From the NCBI GenBank assembly GCA_015039465.1, contig MU130446.1:133677-197676 (forward strand): 64,000 nt of DNA, written 5' to 3'. A program made the translations under genes and the position numbers. Of this stretch, positions 34,601-44,273 are shown piece by piece. A model generated the notes under the pieces. The model searched no databases. It was not told the origin of the DNA and saw only the letters and a list, made by a program, of their open reading frames with translations. Each line of letters opens with the position of its first letter. The first letter of the stretch is position 1. The stretch is from Phlegmacium glaucopus (lineage: Eukaryota > Basidiomycota > Agaricomycetes > Agaricales > Cortinariaceae).

Positions 34601-36939
34601 AACCTGATGTCTCTCATCTCCGCGTCTGGGGGTGCCAGTGTTTTGTTAACATTCCTGCTGAGCTCCGGACTAAAGCTGGCTTTCGCCGCTTTGAGGCTAT
34701 TTTCGTGGGATATGAAGAGCATCGTTTGGGCTGGCGCGTTCGCGACCTATCTGGCAAATACCTTTTCTCGCAGGATGTTATTTTCAATGAAGATTTGTCT
34801 GGTCGCCTGGGGGTGCCTCGCTCGTTGCCGCTTCCTGCCCTGTCCTCCCCTATTTCAGTGATACCTACTTCTTCTCCTCGCCCTCTCCGAAATCGCACTC
34901 GTACTGCTGCTGGCCGTCTATATGATGATATACTGAACTTGAAGGAGTCTCGTCGTCTGGAGCGTGAGCAGAGGAGGCTTGCTGAGCGTCCCAATGGGAG
35001 TGCTGTTGTTGTTGATGGGGATGTTGCTGCGGATGTCGATGATGTGGTTGTTGCGGATGGGGGTGCAGTTGTTGCAGATGGGGGTGATGCTGTTGCTTTT
35101 CTTGCTTCTTCGGATCTCTCACCGGCTATGGATGCTATTGAGGATTTGCTGTCTTTTCATGCGATCTCCTGTTTTCCGGATTCTCCTACTGTTACCACAG
35201 ACTCTCTTGCATTTTTCACTCCTGGTCTTTTTCCTGCGTCTTATCTCGCTGCGCCTTCCCCACCATCCACTAAAGTCTATGATCTTGCGAAGTGTCCCTC
35301 ATCTTACTGGGAGGGGATTGCGTGCCCTGATGCTGCTGTCTGGAAGGCGGCTATGGCTCGGGAGGAGCAGAGCTTGCGGGAAATGGGTGCCTTTGAGGAG
35401 GTTGACCTCCCTGCTGGTCACACTACAGTTGGACTCATCTGGGTTTTTGATTACAAGACCGATGCTGATGGTGTGATTATCCGTGGCAAGGAGAAGGCGC
35501 GTGTGGTGGCTCAGGGATTTAGTCAGCGTGCTGGTCAATTTGATGAGACTTATGCTCCTGTTGCAAAATTGGCAAGTGTCCGGGTTCTCCTGGCTTGGGC
35601 CACTAGTCAGGATCTAGAGGTTTTTCAATTCGATTGTAAAACTGCTTTTTTGCATGCGAAAATTTGTCACCCTATTTACGCGCGTCCTTATCCTGGCTAT
35701 GCTTGCTCTCATCCAAAATCTGTCCTCCGCATCCTCGTTGCTCTCTATGGTCTTCGTCAGTCGGCATATGAATTTTATATGCTTTTCCTTTCCCTCCTCC
35801 TTGATCTTGGGATGATTCGATGTGAGGTAGACCATGGTGTCTTTTTTGGCCGTTGGACATCCCCTCCTGATTCATCCATCATGATGCCAGCCGACGGTTC
35901 ACCCTTAGTTCTCTATGTTCCTCTTCATGTGGATGATGGCCTCGCCATTACCAATTCTCCTTCTCTCTATCTCTGGTTCATCACAACTCTGCGGAATCGT
36001 CTTCTCATTGTTGATATGGGACCATGCGAGAAGTTTTTGAATATTCTTATTCTCCGTGACCGCCCTGCGCGCCGTGCATGGCTCTCCTCCCATGTATATG
36101 TTGCGGATCTTCTTGCTGAGTGGAATTTGACTCAGTGTAAGACCGCCTCTACCCCGTTTCCTTCCAAATATATGGAGTTACCGCCTGCGCCCCCCAACGC
36201 TGTGCCTGATGTCCATGACAACGATCTTGTCCTCAAGTATCAACGATTGGTTGGTTGTCTCCTGTACCTTGCCATCACTACCCGTCCCGACATTTCTTAT
36301 TGTGCCATGTGGCTTGGTCAATATAATGCGACACCCACTCGCTCCCATTTCCTTCTTGCCAAACATGTACTCCGATATCTTGCTGGCACTCGAACCTTAG
36401 CTCTGCAGCTCGGTGCCTCATCGCATACGCTTCCTTCATCCATATCCGGCTTTATGCAAAATGTTGGATGTTCTGACGCCGACTGGGCCTCGGATTCTAA
36501 AGATCGGAAGAGTATCTCTGGCTACTCTTTCTATTTCGAAGGGTCTTTAATCTCCTGGTCTGCGGTTAAACAGAAGTCCATTGCCCTGTCTTCGACTGAA
36601 GCTGAATATTATGCGATGACGCATGCTTTCAAAGAGGGTCTTTGGTTGCGTGCATTCCTTTCCTTTTTGCAATTTCCTATTCCTCGTCCTTTTCCTATTC
36701 TTTCAGATAATCAGGCTGCGTGTTCTCTTTCTCATTCCCCTGCCATTTCAGCACGTTCGAAACATATTGACATTCATCACCATTTCATTCACTCTCACGT
36801 CCAAGATGGGAATTTTTCGACTACTTGGATACCTACCGCCGACATGCCTGCGGATATTTTTACTAAATCCCTCCCCACTATTCTTTTTCTTTGTCATCGC
36901 ACTGCTCTTGGCCTTTCCATTCCTCCTTCTCTCGCATAA
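31624..36939 (+). CDS. Copia Gag-Pol polyprotein
   Basis: 1771 residues from the ATG at 31624; the frame is open further upstream, to 31492, but without an ATG. Residues are counted from this ATG. Pro-rich Gag, then a zinc knuckle CSNCGHPGHVSGTC (485-498), an aspartic protease ALDSGC (Asp618), GAG-pre-integrase HH..CIAC block, and integrase with Asp837, Asp900 and Glu936 (DD35E spacing). The integrase C-terminal part has RVWGCQCF. Reverse transcriptase shows QFDCKTAFLHA (Asp1337) and HVDDG (Asp1437-1438), and RNase H CSDADWASD (Asp1618) with SSTEAEYYA and HIDIHHHF. The Asn of the usual PQxNGxAE motif is Ala here (PQAGKIE). Domain order protease-integrase-RT-RNase H defines Ty1/copia. No frameshift is needed between Gag and Pol. 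Confidence 0.97.
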   Translation: MHRTPHVNEQHEWGGVMYHPNSPSPSSATTFVGQHGPDGYQHGTGVASSSQVPILASYSDDLFNPAGGGPSSRTFNLPNIPFPPNPRFDRSSPDTFQRIRNFRRDTPPHFTNHPLRNPSTHPPPIPPRPRQNVSTFPVPSFNPLSIQLPQRSSSFPPHLPHGVPHHTIPNVPPPFAPPLSSQHPVQYVYCLPPPLTSSTLSSIPGSHTSSKALPSVTHISLLNSKSDFYTWDEGVTSLLRHLGLLGHILDPTEPVDPSRPDCIPIPEPLLPTSPTPVELAAFTRWWDDDNVAQHVLIARLGGTPRGLLPSSNITNRTAFMIYSTLAHYYGLRGWADGAELLNSLNSSTCTPGRVHKYVSKWRTGVSQLRSAQFPLSMKLLISNFTRGLPLSAAFNTLRADLSSRITLAGDQDVTAFIALTETALDLEATFRAAIQAQPSRPPRSHPSLVSPSVVPSSMPVSTAKPVVSAPLPTTVNCHVHSDLHCSNCGHPGHVSGTCFQPGGGMEGRRNEYRSNKGQTLAMLADMIEDVFLSCDTPPPLPELSSSSDPLDTLDDAPIVPSAHLSVAPFVALNPTLHRDVYLMCEPSKSPLAFVSHSIADFTSLAFLSLGGRFNSALDSGCTDHIIRDRALFQCYDTSKAVSIGTANSGSLAALGGGDVTFRLPFVDGTGQARHIHFTLQNCLHAPGAPINLISIGALTEHGLKVIFHPNATTTLSLPLDDPDLPGFTFHATVIHWLSLLTCDFVLPHDDPSPPTSFPAISFPNIIPSPSLWHRRFGHLGKEATRAALTQDYVRGALYKGSFDHDHCIACIIGKSPQHSYSHHGHRASCIGELLHMDLCGPYPTLGPRGELHFHVILNDFSNMGFTLCLRKKSDAFPHFERTTAFIERSTGCQVKAVRVDGALELTTGQMGAHLTSRGIAIQKTAPYAHPQAGKIERYVRTIEEGGQTLLADSGLPMSFWCDAVLTSQYLRNRLPTSTLAVNTTPFEIFTCTKPDVSHLRVWGCQCFVNIPAELRTKAGFRRFEAIFVGYEEHRLGWRVRDLSGKYLFSQDVIFNEDLSGRLGVPRSLPLPALSSPISVIPTSSPRPLRNRTRTAAGRLYDDILNLKESRRLEREQRRLAERPNGSAVVVDGDVAADVDDVVVADGGAVVADGGDAVAFLASSDLSPAMDAIEDLLSFHAISCFPDSPTVTTDSLAFFTPGLFPASYLAAPSPPSTKVYDLAKCPSSYWEGIACPDAAVWKAAMAREEQSLREMGAFEEVDLPAGHTTVGLIWVFDYKTDADGVIIRGKEKARVVAQGFSQRAGQFDETYAPVAKLASVRVLLAWATSQDLEVFQFDCKTAFLHAKICHPIYARPYPGYACSHPKSVLRILVALYGLRQSAYEFYMLFLSLLLDLGMIRCEVDHGVFFGRWTSPPDSSIMMPADGSPLVLYVPLHVDDGLAITNSPSLYLWFITTLRNRLLIVDMGPCEKFLNILILRDRPARRAWLSSHVYVADLLAEWNLTQCKTASTPFPSKYMELPPAPPNAVPDVHDNDLVLKYQRLVGCLLYLAITTRPDISYCAMWLGQYNATPTRSHFLLAKHVLRYLAGTRTLALQLGASSHTLPSSISGFMQNVGCSDADWASDSKDRKSISGYSFYFEGSLISWSAVKQKSIALSSTEAEYYAMTHAFKEGLWLRAFLSFLQFPIPRPFPILSDNQAACSLSHSPAISARSKHIDIHHHFIHSHVQDGNFSTTWIPTADMPADIFTKSLPTILFLCHRTALGLSIPPSLA

Positions 36940-36966
36940 TTTGTTCTTTTCACTTCTTTCCGTCCT

Positions 36967-36976
36967 GATGGGGGTG
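36967..36976 (+). promoter_or_regulatory. Polypurine tract of the copia element
   Basis: gatgggggtg lies directly before the 3' LTR, where plus-strand DNA synthesis is primed. Confidence 0.6.
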
Positions 36977-37261
36977 TGTTGGACTGGTAGTCTATAGTCA
37001 GGACGTCTATCATGTTCTATATCACGTGCCTCAACACTCCTTTATATACCGCGTTTCGGCTCTGTTTACACTTTTCCTCAGTTGTCATCTTTCTTGTTTC
37101 CCGACACTGAGGACGTAAGTTTACTACATCGTTACCTTCATATATGTATGTAGCTAACTCTGTCACTAGCACACTCCGTCGTGTCTAGGTGAATATCTAT
37201 TAGTTGTCATCTTTCTTGTTTCCCGACACTGAGGACCACACTCTGTCGTGTCTAGATTACA
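36977..37261 (+). repeat. 3' LTR of the copia element
   Basis: Same length and structure as the 5' LTR, including the intron (37115-37169) and the intron-less second leader (37202-37255). Two differences from the 5' LTR, both C to T at CpG. Confidence 0.96.
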
Positions 37262-37266
37262 ACTAC

Positions 37267-37806
37267 TAGTCAAGGGTAACCCCAGGGTGGAATTAGGCTG
37301 ACCCTTACCCTTACCCTCCAAAAACCCTTACCCTTGGCTGAGGGTAAGGGTTTTGGAGGGTAAGGGTAAGGGTTTCTGAGGGGTTGGAAGGTAAGAAACC
37401 CCAGCAGGGTTTAGTGCAAGGGTTTGGTCCAAATCCTTCCTCAAGCTTTGTAATCCAAAGGAGCCTTCAAAGTAGCTATTATTTAAAACATGTTCAGAGT
37501 GTTAAAGGTGTTTAGCAATAGATTTTAAATGAAATAGAGAGGGTTTGAGTAGTATTTTAAGCTACTGATTGTTGTGAAAGCAGTGAGGCCTCTTTAGATT
37601 GCTTTTTCTCTGATTTAAAGTCAATTTTATAGATACACAACAGTTAGATCACTCTGATATCAGAGAAATAAAAATTCCCAAAAATACCCTGACCCCTCCA
37701 GAAGGGTAAGGGTTTTTCAAGGGTCAAAAAATCTGCACCCTGACCCTGACCCTCCTTACCCTTACCCTTGTACCCCAGGGGTTTCCCAAACCCCTGCCCA
37801 TCACTA
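37267..37806. mobile_element. CCCTTA palindromic MITE-like element, copy 1
   Basis: Starts near tagtcaagggtaacccc and ends acccctgcccatcacta. It contains an arm of CCCTTA repeats (37302-37334) facing its reverse complement (37341-37372), with a 6-nt loop. About 540 bp and no coding frame. The first 370 bp match the element starting at 44274, and its right end is the reverse complement of that element's left terminus. The left end has been altered, and no target duplication is clear. Confidence 0.6.
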
Positions 37807-37990
37807 AAAAGGACTGCCAAACCATTCCAATGTTCATAAATTACTGAAGGATCACTTTCCAGAAAATGTTAAGTCAAAAGAAGAGAATTGCCTGGCCTTC
37901 TAGGACCTAATGGTTCAGCAGTTCAGTTCAGTTCAAACTGCATGAACCATAAATCTTTAAATGCCTGAACCTGAACTGAACTTTGGTAAC
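37807..37990. other. Short remnant with GTTCAG repeats
   Basis: Contains ggttcagcagttcagttcag and its near inverted form cctgaacctgaactgaac, as at the end of a small hAT-type element. The last eight bases (37983-37990, ttggtaac) are the target duplication of the outer hAT. Confidence 0.4.
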
Positions 37991-38396
37991 TAGTGATGTT
38001 CTGGCCCAGCTTTGGCCTGCTGAAATCCTGGGCCGAGCCAAAGCCACCACTCACAGCCTGGCTTTGGCCTGGCCTGGCCCTAGTGTTTTGGAAGTCCAGT
38101 TGCAGGACTGGAAAAATACTGCAAAAAGACCAGACCAGACTGCAAAAGACTGGACCAGCAGTCCATTTTTTTGGTTTTTGAGAAGCAAAGACCGGTCTTT
38201 GGTCCTAGGACTGGTCTGAACTGGTAGTTTTGTAGCCCTGATTTTTCCCTTTCGAACGACATAAAGACCGTATTTATTGGTCAAATATTCACTGAGAAAA
38301 GAATAAAACAGTAAAAATGTACACAAAATAGTAGAAAACAAATACTATCATCATAAATTGTCAATTCCCAACAGAATTTAACGTTCTTGGGCTTAT

Positions 38397-38425
38397 TTTA
38401 TTTTTTTTATTTTTTTTTTAAATCC
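38397..38425 (-). repeat. Poly-T tract, probable LINE 3' tail
   Basis: Read on the minus strand this is an A-rich tail about 270 bp beyond the end of the LINE ORF2, where a target-primed LINE would end. Confidence 0.5.
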
Positions 38426-38694
38426 TATTTTATTCTCCATTGTGGTGAACCATATGTCAGAGAGTACATACACTGTGATAGACTACTGTAGGAAGAATAC
38501 TGGCATTAACTGTATAAAAAGGACTGTAGCAACTGCGTGAAGGTCCCATGCAAGGACTTTGATGTGAAAATAGAGCTATAAGGATAAGGGATGCTAAAAT
38601 TGGGGATATGAGTAAATTAGATAGTGAATAATATATGCAAAATGAAGGTGTCGTTGAATGGGTGTGCAGGGCAAGGAGTGGTATTAGACAGGAT

Positions 38695-40500
38695 TTAGCT
38701 GGCTGGGTGACAAAATCTTTTGGTGGCTTTGATGTAATGGAAGAGTGGTTTCAGCACAATGGGGGAGTTGAGTATCTTTGATAGGTCATGTGCTATTGGT
38801 CCCAAGGAGGCTTGCATTGCAAGCCTCGGTGCTGTGAACGCTGGGCATTGGAGAATGTAATGTAATACTGTTTTGCTGTATAGTTGGCACATAGGGCATA
38901 ACGGCGAGTCTATCTTGCCCATACAATGTAAGTGCTTGGCGAGGGGTGCGTGAGCGGTTCTGAGTTGGGTGAGAATAGATGTGTGTTTACGTGAGAGGGG
39001 ACGTGTCAATGTGAGATATTTGTTTGAAGGTGCTGATGGTAGGATGGACTTGAATCAGTCATATCTGGGTGAATCCTTCCATTCTATCTGCGCGATTGAT
39101 TTTAGTTCTGCATGATAGGTTTGGCATAGTGCCAACTTGCTATGGGGTAACTGTTTGCGAAGAAGTTTGGGTAGATTGGTGCAGCTGCCATGCCTCTCTG
39201 TTGAGGCTTTTTTTGCCTCTTCGTCTGCTCTCTCGTTCCCTTCTATACCCTCATGACCTGGCATCCATTTGAAAGTGAGTGAGATGCCTCTATGTTTGTT
39301 GTGTATGGCGTTGACTTCCTGAACCAACTTGTTGATGAGGTAATGGCTCGGCGCCGGTTTTGTGAGCATCATCGCTTTGATAATAGCTTGGTTGTCCAAC
39401 CCTATCATTGCTGTTCTGATGTTATGTTCCTTTCCCAATAGTCTGACTCCTATGATAGCCCCTACCCTCTCTCCTTCATAGACCATATGGTGTTCATCTG
39501 TACCCAAGTAGTAGTTTGTTGCGTGTTTTTCTCAATCTCTCCTGAATAGCACAGCCCCTGCCCCTATATTTTCATCCAGTCCTGAACCGTCTGTATACAC
39601 TCTCACATCCGCTCCATCCTCCCTGTCTTCCTCGATAGCTTCCTCCTTTGTCTCTGCTATTCTGATATTGAAATTTGGTATCCATTTGTTGTTGTGTCAA
39701 ACTGTGTTAATATTTTTGATTAGTGTAGGTTTGATATTGTATTTATGAAAAAGAATGTGTAAGGGGGTGGGATGATGCTTAACCAGCCGTAACACTGCAT
39801 TTTTAATGGGTTTGTGCAGGGCATGGTTTGAGGGGAGCGTTGCCATACGTAGAGTGGCTCGATGTAAATGTTTGTCAACTAATAAATGAAAGGGTAAAAG
39901 GTTAGCCATAATGTCTAAAGTATCTGTAGGCGAAGTACACATCGCGCCTGTGATCATGATGGCTGCTTGACGTTGGATACTAGCAAGTTTTGTAATAATA
40001 GGAGTGTTCTTACCCCTACCCCCTGCGCTCGTGGTGACTTTACGTTGTGGGGTGAGGAAGATGTCAGCGGCGTATAACATTCTGGGAATAGTGATGGCGA
40101 GAAAGAGACGACATAGGTATGTTGCTGAAATGCCATGCAATTTATGAATGAGGCAATGGAATTGGATAATCCAATCCTGTCCTTTGGCGAGTGCGGCTGC
40201 ACCCTGGGCTTTCCACATAAGCTTGTTATCAACTAAGACTCCTAAGAATCTAGCTGTTTCGGCAGATTTGATACGGTTTCAACCTAATATAAGGTCGTGT
40301 CTTGGTATGGGAACTCGTTTGTTACGCATGAAGGTGTGCGGAATGGTACATTTTGTTAAGTTGAGCAGCTGAAATTTGTCAATACCGAATTCGCAGTTGT
40401 GCATCTTGGCCCAGTCTAAGATGCCATGGGATCAGTTCATGATGTGTTGTAGTTTATGATGTGTTTCTGTGAAGTCCTTTCCTATTCATCATCATGGGCC
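38695..40500 (-). pseudogene. Tad1-like LINE ORF2, C-terminal part (RT thumb, RNase H, zinc finger)
   Basis: Reading from 40.5 kb leftwards gives DFTETHHKLQHIM, ILDWAKMHNCEFG, ARFLGVLVDNKLMW (end of the RT), then RNase H with VYTDGSG (Asp), YEGERVG (Glu), GLDNQAIIKA (Asp) and WMPGHEGIEGNERADEEA (His/Asp), and finally CPMCQLYSKTVLHYILQCP, the C-terminal zinc motif. Four TGA stops interrupt it, at 40432-40434, 40279-40281, 39697-39699 and 39532-39534, each where Arg (CGA) or Trp would fit. The endonuclease and the first RT blocks are not in this piece. Confidence 0.85.
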
Positions 40501-40536
40501 GATATGGACCTGGACGACCACAACTTAGGACCACTG

Positions 40537-40952
40537 CTGTTAGGGCAACTGCGATGCTGACTTAGTCAAGCTAGCAGAGGATCCAAAGTTAATAATATTT
40601 TCAAAGGGATATCTACAAGTGACTCACCTAGCAGGGGATCCAAAGAGGAAAGGATGGGGATCCCTGCTAGGCTGTGGGGTATTTAAGTACTAATATGGAC
40701 ATAACAGAGATATAAAATAAATAAAGGAATGATACGATAATAATTAATTAATTAATTAAGAAGTGGTGTGATGTGAAAAATAAAAATAAAAGATGGAGCA
40801 AACCGGAGGATCGGAGTCGGATCGGAGTTACAGAGTTCCAGAGTAGACTGGTGACGGAAGCGGAGTTGGACAGAAGGTCAGAGGTCGTTGGAAAGGCAGG
40901 ATGTATGATTCTGCAGTTGAGGTTTGGGTTGAAATCAGGTGTCCCCTAACAG
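40537..40952. mobile_element. Solo LTR candidate in the LINE
   Basis: Inverted ends CTGTTAGGG / CCCTAACAG, about 414-416 bp, flanked by actg on both sides (40533-40536, 40953-40956). It contains a BamHI-type ctagcaggggatcc motif in both orientations and a TTAA(TTAA) microsatellite. The 4-bp duplication is one base shorter than is usual, so the exact edges are uncertain. Confidence 0.6.
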
Positions 40953-41153
40953 ACTGTGTAACCGACAAACAACGATCAGTTTTGATAATCACAAGACAGC
41001 TCTTTTTGCGGTCAATAATGGCCTAGATCAAGGGGACCCCTTCTCAGGGGTCTGTTACCTTCTATATAATGCCGACATCCTTAAAATTCCAGACCAGAAG
41101 CTAGGTGAATCAATTCTCCTGTATGTTGATGACGCTGCAGTCATTGTTATGTG
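40953..41153 (+). pseudogene. LINE RT palm fragment in inverted orientation
   Basis: Plus-strand frame with CNRQTTISFDNHKTA, NNGLDQGDPFSGVCYLLYNAD and LLYVDDAAVIV, i.e. RT blocks up to the catalytic YVDD. The flanking LINE pieces are on the minus strand. Its last residues continue directly into the first residues of the ORF2 piece at 40.49 kb. Confidence 0.85.
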
Positions 41154-41158
41154 TTTGG

Positions 41159-43095
41159 TTATGGTGGGTAAGTCCCTTTGTGAGTTGCTTGCTTCTTTAC
41201 TGCGTTGCATTTGCGAGAATAACCCTGGTAAGGTTGTTGTACCGGTTTAGTTGGCCATCTGGGGGAGGGCGCATCCTTCCTGGTACCTAATGGTTCCGAG
41301 TTAGGGTTTTGATGGCCACGATGCCACTTTACTTGTTGCCAGTTGTTCGAGGCAGAGGGATACAGGATAGAGTTGGAGTAGGCATTTGCTGCGCGATGTG
41401 GGGGGGGGCTGATGTGGGTGGGAATATGGTGAGTGTTGTTAAAGTGTGGCTGTGTCGCTGGGAAAAAGTTAGGTTCCATTGCTTGCGGGTTTGGATCGAG
41501 AAGTAGTCTCCACATTTTCGGTTTGTGTGTTGGGAAGAATCTATATTTAGTTTCTGGGATGCGTGAGTGGAGCTTCTCGGTTTCTTTAATGAAGAAAGGG
41601 CAGCCTCTGTTGGCTGTGCCATGCCCCTTGGCTGCGTCAGCTGGGCAGTTAGTACAAATGAAGTTAGATGTGTTGTTGATGGTGCAGTCAGCTGTTCTAT
41701 GGTGACCCCTGCATCTTCCACATGTGTCCATCAGTGCTTTGCACTCCGTGGTAAGGTGTCCAAATTTCTGGCACTTTAGACACCTTTTGGGCTCTGGGAG
41801 GAGTTTACATATGGCGATGTGTTTACCTTCGATGAAGAGCCTGTGTTCGATAGCGTGGTTAGCTGGTTGTTTGGAGTTGAAGGCAAATATGACATGGGCT
41901 ACGTGTTGTTACGAACTATTTTTCTTTTTCTTTAACTCCACCGAACACATGCCCGTTTCACTTACACATGCCTTACTTATTCTTTTCATTCCCGCTCACA
42001 CATGCATTCCTCATTTCTTTCATTGTTTCACCTATTTATACATATGCACACCTTCTTACATGCGGACATCTCACCTTATGCACGACTCCCTTTACTTACT
42101 ATAAATACCTTAGTTACACCGGATGTAACCTTAGCTAATTCTTGAGACTTTAACCTTGGTTACCTCGCTCTCAAACATGTTCGAAGTTGTAACACATGTT
42201 GTGTCTTGCTTCATAGTTGTCTAGGTTTGATATATTTGGAAGATGCAATGGTGCCCGCGCTGATGCCACTGTCGTCCTCTATTTTTGAGTGGGTAAAATC
42301 TAGCCCGGGTTCATAAGTGGTCAGAACAAATTCTGCCAGGACATAGAAGAGTCGACTCTTGATATTGGAAGTCCCGTCAAAATGGGCTTCGAAGGATTCC
42401 TGTATCTCTGGCTGTCTCAGCCAGTCGACTGCTTCCTTTGATGCAAGCTGGTATAAGATGTTGCTGTTTCTAGCTACCTTTGCTCCAATGGATTTGACGT
42501 TAGTAGGTTTGTCATCTGAATCATCGCCCATAAGATCCAGGGCCATGTTGGCCTTAGCGACTAGTTCTTTTTCGGTAAGTCTGTCTGTAGTCAAAGTTAT
42601 ACCTTTGTGGTTCCTTTGTACAAGGAGTTGGCGGTCATTGGTCTGACTCCATGTGACGACCGTAAGGTGCAAGTTTGGGACAAGTTGGGTTTGTGCTATT
42701 TCCGAGTAAGAGCGTGGTGATGTAGAGGTAACTGTGGCGCTTGGTGGTGTTTTGTCATTTAATTCTTGAGTAGCTTGGGTGAATTTGTCTGAGATCTCTG
42801 TACATTCATCTTTGAGATCGGCCATGGTGGATGTGATTTCTTTTGCTACTCGTGTGACATTTTTGACTGCGTCCCTCATTGTTTCCACTTGCAAGTTATA
42901 AATATCCATCTGTTCAGTTAGCTGCACTTTAACGGTAGAGACCAAGTCCTCTGCTGTGTGGTGTGTACCAATATCTGTGATTAAGAATGCAAAGGCTCTA
43001 ATGATATTGGTTGTGGTTTGTGCAAGCTTCGTCCCATGGGCGAACTGTAGCATGGCATATGAGAGGTCCGAAGAATTGACTGGCTCACCCGGCGG
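41159..43095 (-). pseudogene. LINE ORF1 (Gag-like), interrupted
   Basis: N-terminal part (42211-43095) is coiled-coil-like (IYNLQVETMRDAVKNVTR..EITSTMADLKDE), followed by an RNA-binding-like region, then CCHC knuckles: KCQKFGHLTTEC, CGRCRGHHRTADC and CTNCPADAAKGH. A 288-bp solo LTR splits it; joining across one target duplication restores the frame, except for one TGA at 42211-42213. The right end has no native ATG, because it joins the hAT terminus. C-terminal residues are Pro/Gln-rich. Confidence 0.8.
41907..42194. mobile_element. Solo LTR (288 bp) in LINE ORF1
   Basis: Termini TGTTAC / GTAACA, flanked by cgtgt (41902-41906) and catgt (42195-42199), a 5-bp target duplication with one CpG transition. 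Removing it with one duplication restores the ORF1 reading frame across the site, which fixes the edges. Confidence 0.88.
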
Positions 43096-43154
43096 TCCTG
43101 TCCAAAAATACCAAAAAACCGGACTGGACCGGACTTCCAAACACTACCTGGCCC

Positions 43155-43308
43155 AGGCTGCGGCTTTTGGCACATAGAGTTGATTTTGATGCTGGGGCAT
43201 AGAAAGGGGGGTATAGGGATGCATTGGTCAATAAAACCAAATTAATGCATGATTTATAAATCAGTGCATTGAACCAAGCAGGATTAGTGCATGGCACCAT
43301 TGTTTTAA
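43155..43308. other. Internal part of the outer hAT
   Basis: Non-coding sequence between the inner hAT and the tandem repeat; no feature seen. Confidence 0.5.
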
Positions 43309-44092
43309 TCTGCTACATCTAATTTACTCATAAGATTGCTATATTCAAAGAACGCAGCTGCATATTCCTCTCATTTTATCAGATATTATGTCTGTGATGA
43401 AAATTGGTTAAAATACATCCAAAATTTAGCCTGAATGATGCACAACTCACCTAGTAACATTACTTATCCTGGTATATCTAGCTTTCTTGTAAAATCAATA
43501 CATTGAGAGAATGCTGTAGTGTGTTCCTCTCATCTTATCAGATCTGAAATCTGTGGTGAAAATAGGTTAGGAACGACCCAAAGTTGAGCCAGAACAATGC
43601 CCAACTCACCTAGTAGAATTACCTATCCTGCCATATTTAATTTATTCATAAAATCACTATATCAAGAGAACACGGTGGCACATTCCTCTTGTCTCATCAG
43701 ATATGAAATATGTGGTTAAAATGAGTTAGGAATGATCCAAAGTTGAGCCAGGATGATGCCCAATTCACCTAGTAGAATTATCTATCCTGGTATATCTAGC
43801 TTTCTTGTAAAATTGCTATATTGAGAGAACGTGGCAGCATATTCCTCTTGTCTCATCAGATCTAAAATTTGTGGTAAAAATAGGTTAGGAACAACCCAAA
43901 GTTGGGCCAGAACGATGCCCAACTCACCTGGTAGAATTACCTATCTGCTATATCTAATTTGCTTATAAAATCACTCTATTGAGAGAACACAGTGGTGTGT
44001 TCCTCTAGTCTCATCAGATCTAAAATTTGTGGTGAAAATTAGCTAGGAACAATCCAAAGTTTAGCCTAAACAATGCCCAACTCACCTAGTTA
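43309..44092. repeat. Tandem repeat, about 159-bp period, five copies
   Basis: A ttcctct landmark recurs at 43364, 43524, 43683, 43842 and 44000. Each unit contains tcatcagatctaaaatttgtgg, a cactcacctagtagaattac-like stretch and a tatatctagctttcttgtaaa-like stretch, differing by scattered substitutions. It lies inside the outer hAT, just before its right terminus. Confidence 0.92.
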
Positions 44093-44273
44093 TAAGAAAT
44101 TTTGATGAAAATCTAGTACAGCTAAAGCCATGGCCTGAGGCTGCCAGCTTTAGCTTTCAACTGCTCTGAGCCAGGCCAAAGCTGTTGCTGGGCTGTCACC
44201 AATGGCCAGGCCACACACATCACTATTGGTAACCCTAGCCAGAGCAACTTGGCTTTCTTGATGAGGTCTCCAA

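Larger units (their letters stand above)
31168..37266 (+). mobile_element. Complete Ty1/copia LTR retrotransposon with 5-bp target duplications
   Basis: LTRs of 285 bp at 31173-31457 and 36977-37261 flank a single open polyprotein frame. Both LTRs start TGTTGG and end TACA, and the element is bordered by actac on both sides (31168-31172 and 37262-37266). The LTRs differ at only two of 285 positions, both C in the 5' copy and T in the 3' copy within CpG. A primer-binding site and a purine-rich tract are present. With no stop in 1771 codons this is the youngest and least damaged transposon in the window and could be active. Confidence 0.96.
38081..43146. mobile_element. Inner hAT-type element with 8-bp target duplication
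   Basis: Left terminus tagtgttttggaagtcc, right terminus the inverse, ggacttccaaacacta. The direct repeat cctggccc flanks it at 38073-38080 and 43147-43154, perfectly. Inside are only short hAT-like end regions; the rest is a rearranged LINE and two solo LTRs. It therefore landed in the outer hAT, and later took up other insertions. Confidence 0.9.
37991..44225. mobile_element. Outer hAT-type element with 8-bp target duplication
   Basis: Begins tagtgatgttctggcc and ends ggccacacacatcacta, so the termini are TAGTGATG inverted repeats rich in GGCC. It is flanked by a perfect ttggtaac on both sides (37983-37990 and 44226-44233), diagnostic of hAT insertion. Most of the 6.2 kb is a second element (38081-43146) plus a 159-bp tandem repeat. 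No transposase of its own is visible, so it is non-autonomous. Confidence 0.9.

Noticed and set aside
33047..36093. Minus-strand open frames of 60-170 codons across the copia polyprotein
   Set aside because: They are shadows of the strongly supported plus-strand frame; none shows a domain.
37302..37372. Telomere-like repeat (CCCTTA/TAAGGG)
   Set aside because: The order is TAAGGG, not TTAGGG, the repeats form an inverted palindrome, and they lie inside a transposon-like unit that occurs twice. No true telomere array.
40740..40765. TTAA microsatellite as a regulatory site
   Set aside because: It is a short AT repeat within the solo LTR; no regulatory evidence.
43309..44092. CRISPR-like array
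   Set aside because: The 159-bp units repeat fully, without unique spacers, and the genome is eukaryotic.
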